Of a stretch of DNA of 6,820 nt, positions 1 to 5,650 are shown in pieces; positions within the stretch are counted from its first letter, which is position 1; each line of letters starts with the position of its first letter. The DNA is taken from NCBI GenBank assembly GCA_025936205.1, contig JAICTU010000483.1, positions 1-6,820 of the forward strand. Direction: 5' to 3'. The position numbers and the translations under genes were made by a program. The notes beneath the pieces were generated by a model that made no database searches, was not told the origin of the DNA, and saw only the letters and a list, made by a program, of their open reading frames with translations. The stretch is from Polyangiaceae bacterium. GTDB lineage: Bacteria > Myxococcota > Polyangia > Polyangiales > Polyangiaceae.

Positions 1-20
1 GCTGCGCTCCCCGAGCGCGC

Positions 21-212
21 TCAGATCCACGACTCGCTGCGCGTCACCCTCCCGCATAGGCGCGCTCCAGCTCCGCCGATGTCGATCTTCTCCATCTGTA
101 ACATCGCCTGCAGCACTCGCTGCGTCTTTTCCGGATCCGGGTCGAACAGCAAGCGACCGAGCGTCTTGGGAATGATCCCCAGGCTGCCCACCAGGCCGAG
201 CCCGAGCCAGCC
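21..212 (-). pseudogene. C-terminal remnant of a PhnB/3-demethylubiquinone-methyltransferase-like VOC protein, frameshifted
   Basis: Reading the minus strand leftwards from about 212 gives GWL, nine poorly conserved residues, [11 protein letters not shown], then [16 protein letters not shown] and MEKIDI. This is the characteristic C-terminal end of PhnB-like VOC proteins, often annotated as 3-demethylubiquinone-9 3-methyltransferase. After MEKIDI the frame goes off: it reads on as GGAGARLCG to a stop at 21-23. Removing one C near 76-77 restores the expected family ending ([10 protein letters not shown], stop at 44-46). Upstream, the open frame stops at about 278-280. It contains no ATG and none of the N-terminal VOC fold (the family is usually about 130-160 residues). 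I therefore infer a relic with both a 5' deletion and a frameshift. The frameshift alone could be an assembly error, but the missing N-terminus could not be explained by a single base. Confidence 0.72.
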
Positions 213-341
213 GCTCGTGCCATAGACGTACAGCGCCTGAGGTTTCGGCAGGTTTCGCGAATCAGACTCGAAATCGGCTCACTTCAGGGCTACGTTCGCG
301 CGCCACGTTTCCAGCAACCCGTTCGGGTGGGAGCAGTCAGC
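213..341 (+). promoter_or_regulatory. 5' region of the aldo/keto reductase gene
   Basis: This non-coding stretch should carry the reductase promoter. I find no convincing -35/-10 pair. Visible items are a tandem GGTTTCG repeat at 241-247 and 251-257, exactly 10 bp (about one helix turn) apart, and a ribosome-binding site GGGAG at 329-333, 8 nt before the ATG at 342. The ribosome site decides the start: a GTG at 327 is in frame but sits on top of this site and has no ribosome site of its own. Confidence 0.4.
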
Positions 342-1325
342 ATGAAATACGTCAATCTCGGTTCAACTGGGCTCAAGGTCTCCCAGATCTGCCTCGGCAC
401 GATGACGTTTGGCTCGCCCGAGTGGCGCAACTGGGTGTTCGGCGAGGCCGAGTCGCTGCCGTTCATCAAGCAAGCGCTCGATTGGGGCATCAACTTCTTC
501 GACACCGCGGACGTGTATTCGCTCGGCCAGAGCGAGGTGGTGCTCGGCAACTGTCTGAAGAAGCTCGGGGTCAAGCGCGACCGCGTGGTGATCGCCACCA
601 AGGTGCACAGCCAGATGGGCGACGACCCGAATCAGCGCGGTCAGTCGCGCAAGCACATCAAGCACGCCATCGATGACAGCCTGCGGCGCCTGGGCGTCGA
701 CTACGTCGACCTGTACCAGATCCATCGCTTCGACCCGAACACGCCGATCGAAGAGTCGCTCGATGCGCTCGACAGCCTGGTCAAGGCCGGCAAGGTGCTC
801 TACCTGGGCGCCTCCTCGATGTACGCCTGGCAGTTCGCCAAGCTGCTCTACACGCAAGATCGGCTGGGCCTGAACCGCTTCGTGACCATGCAGAACCACT
901 ACAACCTGGTCTATCGCGAGGAAGAGCGGGAGATGAACCCGCTGTGCCTGGCCGAGGGCGTGGGCCTGATCCCCTGGAGCCCGCTGGCGCGCGGCTTCCT
1001 CACCAAGAACCGCCCGCAGGGTACGGGCGGCAACACCACGCGCGCCAAGAACGACGGCTTCGCCCAGAGCATGTACAAAGAAGAGGCCGACTACGCCGTG
1101 GTCGATCAGGTGAGCGCGATCGCCGAGAAGCGCGGCCTACCCAACGCGCAGATCGCCCTGGCCTGGCTGATGCATCAACCGGCGGTCACCGCCCCGATCG
1201 TCGGCGCCACGCGCATCGAGCACATCGACGACGCGGTGAAGGCCACGAACATCGAGCTCACCGCAGACGAGCTGGCGGCGCTGGCGAAGCCGTACATCCC
1301 CCACACGGTGCTGGGCCACTCCTGA
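342..1325 (+). CDS. Aldo/keto reductase, YajO-like
   Basis: An NADPH-dependent oxidoreductase of the aldo/keto reductase superfamily, 327 residues, (beta/alpha)8 barrel, cytosolic with no signal peptide. The catalytic tetrad is complete: Asp54 and Tyr59 in FFDTADVY, Lys87 in IATKVH and His128 in YQIHRFD. The barrel signatures SLRRLGVDYVDLYQIHR (113-129), HYNLVYREEEREM (about 185-197) and IPWSPLARGFLT follow in order. The C-terminal APIVGATRIEHIDDAV is the usual cofactor-phosphate/adenine binding segment. Length and the ending PYIPHTVLG resemble E. coli YajO (324 residues), which has been linked to aldehyde/keto reduction and to 1-deoxyxylulose-5-phosphate formation; the substrate here cannot be read from sequence. 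ATG 342 is chosen over an in-frame GTG at 327 because GGGAG lies 8 nt upstream. It stands alone on its strand, divergent from the VOC relic and convergent with the intact VOC gene. Confidence 0.95.
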   Translation: MKYVNLGSTGLKVSQICLGTMTFGSPEWRNWVFGEAESLPFIKQALDWGINFFDTADVYSLGQSEVVLGNCLKKLGVKRDRVVIATKVHSQMGDDPNQRGQSRKHIKHAIDDSLRRLGVDYVDLYQIHRFDPNTPIEESLDALDSLVKAGKVLYLGASSMYAWQFAKLLYTQDRLGLNRFVTMQNHYNLVYREEEREMNPLCLAEGVGLIPWSPLARGFLTKNRPQGTGGNTTRAKNDGFAQSMYKEEADYAVVDQVSAIAEKRGLPNAQIALAWLMHQPAVTAPIVGATRIEHIDDAVKATNIELTADELAALAKPYIPHTVLGHS

Positions 1326-1340
1326 AGAATGGGCTCGGCG

Positions 1341-1358
1341 CCGCGCGAGGCTGCGCGG
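1341..1358. repeat. Short GC-rich inverted repeat after the reductase gene
   Basis: CCGCGC (1341-1346) and GCGCGG (1353-1358) form a perfect 6-bp stem with a 6-nt loop, 15 nt after the reductase stop. It is directly followed by the much longer hairpin at 1361-1403. It may be part of the same 3'-end structure, or chance in GC-rich DNA. Confidence 0.35.
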
Positions 1359-1360
1359 TA

Positions 1361-1403
1361 CCAGAATATGCCCACCGCGCGACTCACGGTGGGCACATTC
1401 TGG
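1361..1403. terminator. Long hairpin between convergent genes, candidate bidirectional terminator
   Basis: The 17-nt arm at 1361-1377 (CCAGAATATGCCCACCG) pairs with 1387-1403 (CGGTGGGCACATTCTGG) across a 9-nt loop. There is one mismatch (A1368 against C1396), which becomes a G-U wobble in the minus-strand transcript. It begins 35 nt after the reductase stop and ends 61 nt from the stop of the convergent VOC gene, a typical place for a shared terminator. No T-tract follows on either strand, so it is not a textbook intrinsic terminator. It could instead block 3' exonucleases. Confidence 0.6.
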
Positions 1404-1464
1404 CGAGACGCAGGGACGCTCAGTTCCGAGCCGAAAACCCTGAGCCCCGACCCCTCCCTGCTGC

Positions 1465-1833
1465 TCAGCGCATGCAGAAGACGTTCAACTTATTGCCGTC
1501 CAGGTCGCGGAAGTAGCCCGCGTAGAAGGCGTCACCGCGCGGACCGGCAGCGCCCTCATCCTTGCCGCCGAGCGAGAGCGCCAGGGCGTGGATGCGATCG
1601 ACTTCCTTCGGGTCCTTCACGGCCAGCGCCGTCATACAGCCGTTGCCGACCGTGGCCGGGTTGCCGTCGAACGGCTTCGCGATGCCGATGCCGGGCTTGT
1701 CCGGCGCCACCATCCAGGCGATGAACTTGTCGTTCTCCATGAAGCGCTTGGCGCCGAGCGCACCGAGCAGCGTGTCGTAGAACTTGGCAGCGCGGGAGAT
1801 GTCGTTGGTTCCGAGCGTGACGTAGCCGATCAT
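1465..1833 (-). CDS. VOC (glyoxalase/bleomycin-resistance fold) family protein
   Basis: A 122-residue protein made of two beta-alpha-beta-beta-beta modules of the vicinal oxygen chelate fold, with no signal peptide. Module 1 opens with MIGYVTLGTNDISRAAKFYD (1-20). Module 2 runs from about 66 (CMTALAVKD) to the family ending YFRDLDGNKLNVFC (107-120). The GPRGDAFYAGYFRD stretch is typical of a widespread small VOC clade annotated only as glyoxalase-like. The positions that usually bind metal look replaced: Tyr4 where His is common, Met67 instead of His at the start of module 2, and Asn117 in place of the Glu after DGN. A classical metal-dependent glyoxalase activity is therefore doubtful, and no substrate can be assigned. 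The ATG at 1833 is supported by a strong ribosome site. An in-frame extension to 2058 is Arg-rich, crosses the divergent lipoprotein start and is rejected. Confidence 0.93.
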   Translation of the reverse strand: MIGYVTLGTNDISRAAKFYDTLLGALGAKRFMENDKFIAWMVAPDKPGIGIAKPFDGNPATVGNGCMTALAVKDPKEVDRIHALALSLGGKDEGAAGPRGDAFYAGYFRDLDGNKLNVFCMR

Positions 1834-1839
1834 GGTTGT

Positions 1840-1846
1840 CTCCTCC
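1840..1846 (-). promoter_or_regulatory. Strong Shine-Dalgarno site of the VOC gene
   Basis: On the minus strand this reads GGAGGAG. Its GGAGG core lies 8 nt before the ATG at 1833, and it is the best ribosome-binding site in the window. It fixes the start and excludes the much longer in-frame extension. Confidence 0.85.
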
Positions 1847-1877
1847 GTGTCACCGACCTGAATCGGGCGCGTTCGTA

Positions 1878-1899
1878 TACTGCTGCTGGAGCAGCAGTA
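1878..1899. promoter_or_regulatory. Perfect inverted repeat in the shared VOC/lipoprotein upstream region, candidate operator
   Basis: Arms TACTGCTGCT (1878-1887) and AGCAGCAGTA (1890-1899) are perfect complements around a central GG. The repeat lies 44 bp upstream of the VOC start and 80 bp upstream of the lipoprotein start. Symmetry, size and place fit a binding site for a dimeric regulator. A partly -10-like TATACG overlaps its left edge on the minus strand, but no matching -35 is seen at a normal distance. No regulator gene is present in the window. Confidence 0.5.
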
Positions 1900-1942
1900 C
1901 CAGCGCCGAAACAATTCCGACTCCGACATGGCGGGGGTCGCC

Positions 1943-1948
1943 TTGACA
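1943..1948 (+). promoter_or_regulatory. TTGACA, possible -35 element upstream of the lipoprotein gene
   Basis: A perfect sigma-70 -35 hexamer lies 31 bp before the lipoprotein ATG. A -10 at 16-18 bp would fall at about 1965-1971, where the sequence (GTGAAGG) is not -10-like and overlaps the ribosome site. The hexamer may be fortuitous. Confidence 0.2.
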
Positions 1949-1979
1949 GCGCGCCGCGGATCGAGTGAAGGGGGCGCCC

Positions 1980-3227
1980 ATGACTTATACTTTTCAGCGT
2001 ATCTCATTTCGTTCCCCTGAATCCGGCGGCGTGACCGCCCTGCTCTGCGCCGCGGCAACGTGTTGCATGCTGTTCGGCGCTGCCTGCGACGACGGCGACA
2101 CCGACGTCCCGGGCATGAGCGGCGGCGGCAGTGGCGGCGGCGCAGGCGCGGGCGGCGGCAGCGCTTCCGACGCGGGCCCCTCCGGCGGCGGCGGCGCGGA
2201 CGCGGGTCCGAGCGGTCCCCGTGGCAAGATCCAGGTGCTCTCCAGCGCTGCGGAGCTACGCGCGCCGACGACGGCGGCCGTGCGCGGCAATAACCTGTGG
2301 ATCGTGAATGGCCAGCTCAGCGGCTTGTTCGGAGGCCCTGCACCGGTGTTGCCCTTCAACCTCGTCTCGCTCCCGCTGACCGGCGGCCCCATCGGCGACA
2401 CCTCGATCACGCTGCCCGGCGATACGTTCTATCCGGAAGGCATCGCGGCTGCGGCGGACGGCACGCTCTACGTCGGCAGTGTCAATACGCGCGTGATCGT
2501 GCAGGTTCCGGCCGATTCGACGACGGCGAGCGTGTTCGTGCCGGAAGGTGTCGCCGAGCGTGGCGTGATCGGGCTCACCGTCGATGACACGCGCAATCTA
2601 CTCTGGTTCTGCGACTCCAATCCCACTGAGGGCGGAGCCGCGATCGTCGGCGTCTCGCTCGACGACGGCACCCAGGTCGTGCGCCACGCGATGCCGGATG
2701 CTGTCAGCGCGCCAGCGCCGGACGCGGGCACTCTGGCCGACGCGGGTGTCACCGCAGACGCGGGCGACGCGGGCGGCGCGCCGGCAGCGGCTCCCACGTC
2801 GTTCTGCAACGACCTGATCGTCGATGCTACGGGCAATCTGTACGCGACCGAGTCGCGCGGGCGCATCTTCCGCGTGCCCGCGGCCAGCGTGACGACGCCG
2901 AACAGCGCCAGCGTGTGGCTGACGGGGCCCGCGGCGGAGCCGGCGATGCCCGGCGGCTTCGGTGCCAACGGCATCGACATCGTCGGCGGCACGATGATCA
3001 TCGCCAACGGCGACGGCCTGTGGGCGGTGAACCCGAACGCAGCCAACCCCGCATCCACGGCGCGCAAGCTGAACCTCACGCTCGACGGCGCACCCGCCAC
3101 GCTGTGCGGCCCTGACGGCTTGCAAGCGGTGCCGGGCTCCAGCACGGATCTGGTGGTGGTCGAGAACGGCGGCTGCAATACGACGGGCGACAGCGACCGC
3201 GTGGTGCGCATCCAGCTCAGTTTGTAA
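1980..3227 (+). CDS. Secreted lipoprotein with beta-propeller (SMP-30/NHL-like) domain
   Basis: A 415-residue exported protein of unknown specific function. Residues 1-36 form a lipoprotein signal peptide: Arg7 and Arg11, a hydrophobic stretch VTALLCAAATCCMLFGAA, then Cys36 as likely lipid attachment site. The lipobox FGAAC is weak because Leu is absent at -3. Residues 37-82 are a Gly/Ser/Ala/Asp linker. From about 83 the protein has repeated blades: NNLWIVNG, EGIAAAADGTLYVGS, IGLTVDDTRNLLWFCDS, NDLIVDATGNLYATES, NGIDIVGGTMIIANGDGLWAV and DGLQAV..TDLVVVENGG. These resemble SMP-30/NHL-type propellers. A low-complexity insert with four DAG triplets interrupts the domain at 241-273. Four further cysteines (211, 276, 376, 399) could form disulphides. 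ATG 1980 is chosen because AAGGGGG (1968-1974) lies 5 nt upstream; the in-frame GTG at 1965 just precedes this site. Surface anchoring and ligand binding are inferences. Confidence 0.87.
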   Translation: MTYTFQRISFRSPESGGVTALLCAAATCCMLFGAACDDGDTDVPGMSGGGSGGGAGAGGGSASDAGPSGGGGADAGPSGPRGKIQVLSSAAELRAPTTAAVRGNNLWIVNGQLSGLFGGPAPVLPFNLVSLPLTGGPIGDTSITLPGDTFYPEGIAAAADGTLYVGSVNTRVIVQVPADSTTASVFVPEGVAERGVIGLTVDDTRNLLWFCDSNPTEGGAAIVGVSLDDGTQVVRHAMPDAVSAPAPDAGTLADAGVTADAGDAGGAPAAAPTSFCNDLIVDATGNLYATESRGRIFRVPAASVTTPNSASVWLTGPAAEPAMPGGFGANGIDIVGGTMIIANGDGLWAVNPNAANPASTARKLNLTLDGAPATLCGPDGLQAVPGSSTDLVVVENGGCNTTGDSDRVVRIQLSL

Positions 3228-4128
3228 TCGCTGCCGACAGCTCTCGTCGCGCGGCGTCGAGCCGCGCGACGAGGCCTTCGCGCCACTCCTTCACCGAGCT
3301 CAGCTGCGGCCCGCTGCCGAACAGGATCGCGCGCGAGGAGTTGATCATACCGCCTTCGAGCCCGCGCGGTCCGCGCACGAAGGCCGCGAGCGCGTCACTC
3401 AGCGCCGCGCCCTGTGCGCCGTAGCCCGGCACCAGGAACAGCGAGCGCGGCAGCGCCGTGCGCAGGCGCTGGGCTTCTGCCGGATAGGTGGCGCCGGCGA
3501 CCACGCCCAGGCTCGACCAGCCACTGTCCCCGCGCAGCCCCTCCGCGAGCGGCGCGAGCGCCTGCGCCACGCGCTCATACAGCGGCACGCCGTCGATCTG
3601 CAGGCTCTGAAAGTCGCGCGCGCCGGGATTGCTGGTGCGCGCCAGGACGAACATGCCCGTGCCGTGCGCGCGCGCCGCGTCGACGAACGGCTGCAGGCTG
3701 TCGAGCCCCAGATACGGGCTGAGCGTGATCGCATCGGCGCGGCAGGGCGCGCCGGGCACGGCATAGCTGTGCGCGTAGGCCTGCGCGGTGGAGGACATGT
3801 CGCCACGCTTGGCGTCCAGGAGCACCAGCAAGCCGTTGGCGCGCGCGCGCGCCACCAGGCGCTCCAGCGCGCGCAGCCCGCGCCAGCCCAGCTGCTCGAA
3901 GAAGGCGATCTGCGGCTTGATCACCGGTACCTTGCCGGCGCACTCGTCGATCACGACCTCGAAGCACGCCTGCACGCCGTCCGCGCTCGCGTCGCTGGCG
4001 AGCGCGTCGAGCCGCACCCCGAACTCGCGCGGAATGCGCTCCAGGTGCGGATCCAGGCCCACACACAGGGGGTTTTGAAGGCGGCGAGCGGCCTCCAGAT
4101 AGCGATCTGCGAAGTGTCCTTCGGTCAT
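3217..4128 (-). CDS. pyrF: Orotidine-5'-phosphate decarboxylase, type 2
   Basis: It decarboxylates OMP to UMP, the last step of de novo pyrimidine synthesis, in the cytosol. The 303 residues and motif layout fit the longer type-2 PyrF family: GLDPH (24-28), the substrate-contacting Lys71 in VIKPQIAFFEQLG, and the catalytic Asp-Lys-Asp signature LDAKRGD (104-110, Asp105, Lys107, Asp110). LSPYLGLDSLQPF (136-148) and VVAGATYP (209-216) follow. The phosphate-binding end is PGYGAQGA (234-241) with Arg266 in MINSSRAILF. All key residues are present, so it should be active. The start at 4128 gives the usual PyrF N-terminus, but its ribosome site is poor (GCGGA almost touching the ATG). It is transcribed alone, divergent from the kinase, and overlaps the lipoprotein gene tail to tail by 11 bp. 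No other pyrimidine gene is nearby. Confidence 0.96.
   Translation of the reverse strand: MTEGHFADRYLEAARRLQNPLCVGLDPHLERIPREFGVRLDALASDASADGVQACFEVVIDECAGKVPVIKPQIAFFEQLGWRGLRALERLVARARANGLLVLLDAKRGDMSSTAQAYAHSYAVPGAPCRADAITLSPYLGLDSLQPFVDAARAHGTGMFVLARTSNPGARDFQSLQIDGVPLYERVAQALAPLAEGLRGDSGWSSLGVVAGATYPAEAQRLRTALPRSLFLVPGYGAQGAALSDALAAFVRGPRGLEGGMINSSRAILFGSGPQLSSVKEWREGLVARLDAARRELSAAITN
3243..3273 (+). terminator. Perfect 13-bp hairpin just after the lipoprotein stop, inside pyrF coding sequence
   Basis: CTCGTCGCGCGGC (3243-3255) and GCCGCGCGACGAG (3261-3273) pair perfectly around a 5-nt loop, starting 16 nt after the lipoprotein stop at 3227. The stem is very GC-rich and would be highly stable. 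No T-tract follows. In the plus direction it is well placed as terminator or mRNA 3' end. On the minus strand the same bases encode LVARLDAARR near the PyrF C-terminus, so it must not stop pyrF transcription; translating ribosomes could keep it open. Confidence 0.6.
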
Positions 4129-4223
4129 GGTCCGCAGGCGTAGAGAGGCGCGCCGGTGCCGTCAAGCCTGCCGCGCGCGCTGGACGGCCCCAGAACCAAA
4201 GTCTACAGTGCCCGCGGAGCTCC
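4129..4223. promoter_or_regulatory. Divergent pyrF/kinase intergenic region
   Basis: These 95 bp must hold 5' signals for pyrF (minus) and the kinase (plus). I see no sigma-70-like pair on either strand. The kinase has GGAG at 4216-4219, 4 nt before its ATG, a somewhat short spacing. The region is GC-rich with an 8-bp palindrome GGCGCGCC of no clear meaning. Confidence 0.35.
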
Positions 4224-5519
4224 ATGGACGTCGAGGTTGGCCAGGTCCTGAACGGCAAGTACCGCATCGTGCGGCGCATCGGCGCGGGCGGCATGGCCAC
4301 GGTCTACGAAGCGCTGCATACCGGCCTGGGCACGGCGTTGGCGGTCAAGGTGCTGCTGCCCGAGCTGGCACGCGTACCCACGCTCGCCGACCGCTTCCGC
4401 CGCGAGGCGCGCGTCTCGGCCACGATCAAGAGCCCGCACGTGATCCAGGTCACCGACGTCGATCAGCTCGCAGACGGCAGGCCTTACCTGGTGATGGAGC
4501 TGCTCAGCGGGCAGGCGCTCGAGCAATTGTTGATCGAGATCAAGGCGCTGAGCCGCGAGCGCGCGGTGGACATCGGCTTGCAGATCTTGCTGGGGCTCGA
4601 GAGCGCGCACGCGCTGGGGGTGGTGCACCGCGATTTGAAGCCGGGCAATGTCTTCTTGTCGCGGCAGGGCACGGAGGTGGTCGCCAAGCTACTCGACTTC
4701 GGCATCGCCAAGGTCAAGGCGTCCACGGAGTTTCAGAACCTGACCCGCCCCGGCGTGGTGATGGGTACACCCGAATACATGGCCCCCGAGCAGGCCTTCT
4801 CCTCGGATCAGGCGAGCGTGCAGAGCGACCTCTACTCGGTGGGTGTGATGCTGTACGAGATGCTGAGCGGCAAGCTGCCGGCAGAGGGCGACCAGCCTCT
4901 CGTGGTGGCACAGCAGGTGCTCACGGGCAGGGTGCGGCCGTTGCAGGAGCTCTGCCCCGGATTGCCGCAGGGCCTGCTGAACCTGGTGCAGCGCGCGCTG
5001 CAACCGGAACCCAGCGCGCGGCCCGAGAGCGCGCTCGACATGCGGCGCGAGCTTTCGGTGTTTGCCGGGGAGCTGAGCGCCGCCGGGCGACTGGCAAGCG
5101 TCGCGCCGCCGGCAGTGGCCGTGGACGCGCCGGTGCTGACGCCGGGCGGCACGGCCAAAGTGCCCGCCGTGTCCGAACATCACACGGGCGCGATGAGCGG
5201 GTTCCAGGCCGTGCCCGCCGTGGCAGGGCCAGCGCAGCGCGCGCCGCTGCCCCGCACCGCAGAAATGCCGCGCGCGCCCGACGAGCGACGCGTGGCGCCC
5301 ACCATCCCGACCCCGCAGCGTCCTCCGCCGCCCGATGGCGTGCCGGCCCCACCGGCTCGCAAGAGACGGTCGCTGTGGCTCTGGCTCACGGTGGGTGGGC
5401 TGCTGCTCGGCGCCGCCAGCGTCGGGGCGCTCTGGATCTTGCAAATCATGTCGGATCCAGGACCTCCGCCACCGATGCCGATGCCCCCCGGCTACCGCAC
5501 GGCGCCATCGTCCCACTGA
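4224..5519 (+). CDS. Membrane-anchored Hanks-type serine/threonine protein kinase
   Basis: A 431-residue Ser/Thr kinase. The catalytic domain is residues 13 to about 280 and complete: glycine loop IGAGGMATVYEA (19-30), ATP-anchoring Lys42 (LAVKV), helix-C Glu61 (RREARV), catalytic loop VVHRDLKPGNVFL (133-145, Asp137, Lys139, Asn142), LLDFGIAKV with metal-binding Asp158, activation loop to GTPEYMAPEQ (181-190) and Asp202 in SDLYSVGVMLYEMLSG. An Ala/Pro-rich, low-complexity juxtamembrane segment follows (about 285-380). Basic RKRR (379-382) then precedes one membrane span at about 384-408. Only about 22 residues, mostly Pro and Met, would lie outside the membrane, so there is no PASTA or other extracellular sensor domain. 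This is the layout of many myxobacterial kinases. Activation-loop Thr168, Thr174 and Thr182 are possible autophosphorylation sites. Substrates are unknown; the next gene on the same strand is the ACT protein. Confidence 0.95.
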   Translation: MDVEVGQVLNGKYRIVRRIGAGGMATVYEALHTGLGTALAVKVLLPELARVPTLADRFRREARVSATIKSPHVIQVTDVDQLADGRPYLVMELLSGQALEQLLIEIKALSRERAVDIGLQILLGLESAHALGVVHRDLKPGNVFLSRQGTEVVAKLLDFGIAKVKASTEFQNLTRPGVVMGTPEYMAPEQAFSSDQASVQSDLYSVGVMLYEMLSGKLPAEGDQPLVVAQQVLTGRVRPLQELCPGLPQGLLNLVQRALQPEPSARPESALDMRRELSVFAGELSAAGRLASVAPPAVAVDAPVLTPGGTAKVPAVSEHHTGAMSGFQAVPAVAGPAQRAPLPRTAEMPRAPDERRVAPTIPTPQRPPPPDGVPAPPARKRRSLWLWLTVGGLLLGAASVGALWILQIMSDPGPPPPMPMPPGYRTAPSSH

Positions 5520-5650
5520 TTATTTCGCTGAGTCATTGCCGAGAGGCCTCCTGGCCGCTGCTGGGTGACGGTTAATGCAACGGCCTCCGACCCCTGCCGG
5601 AAACGCTTTTGAGAACCATGCGCCATGATTGCGGGCTATGGTGAAGGCCA
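5520..5650 (+). promoter_or_regulatory. Kinase-ACT protein intergenic region
   Basis: These 131 bp hold no recognisable gene. A weak GGCC-TCCT-GGCC hairpin sits near 5546-5557. Short upstream ATGs (5618, 5625, 5638) either hit a stop quickly or are out of frame with the next gene. The ribosome site for the next gene is GAAGG at 5643-5647, only 3 nt before ATG 5651. The gap is long enough for a separate promoter, but I cannot identify one. Confidence 0.35.

Noticed and set aside
1943..1991. TTGACA (1943-1948) paired with TATACT (1986-1991) as a sigma-70 promoter
   Set aside because: The 37-bp spacing is far too long, and the -10-like hexamer lies within the first codons of the lipoprotein gene.
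1834..2058. N-terminal extension of the VOC gene up to 2058
   Set aside because: The extension is Arg-rich, unlike VOC proteins, crosses the lipoprotein start and palindrome, and would ignore the strong ribosome site before ATG 1833.
2468..3286. 272-codon minus-strand open frame opposite the lipoprotein gene
   Set aside because: It is low-complexity and Ala/Arg/Ser/Pro-rich, and overlaps both the lipoprotein and pyrF coding regions in the wrong frame.
4127..5575. 482-codon plus-strand open frame covering the kinase gene in another frame
   Set aside because: It is extremely Arg/Ala/Gly-rich with no family signature, while the overlapping kinase frame has every catalytic motif. Long empty frames are expected in GC-rich DNA.
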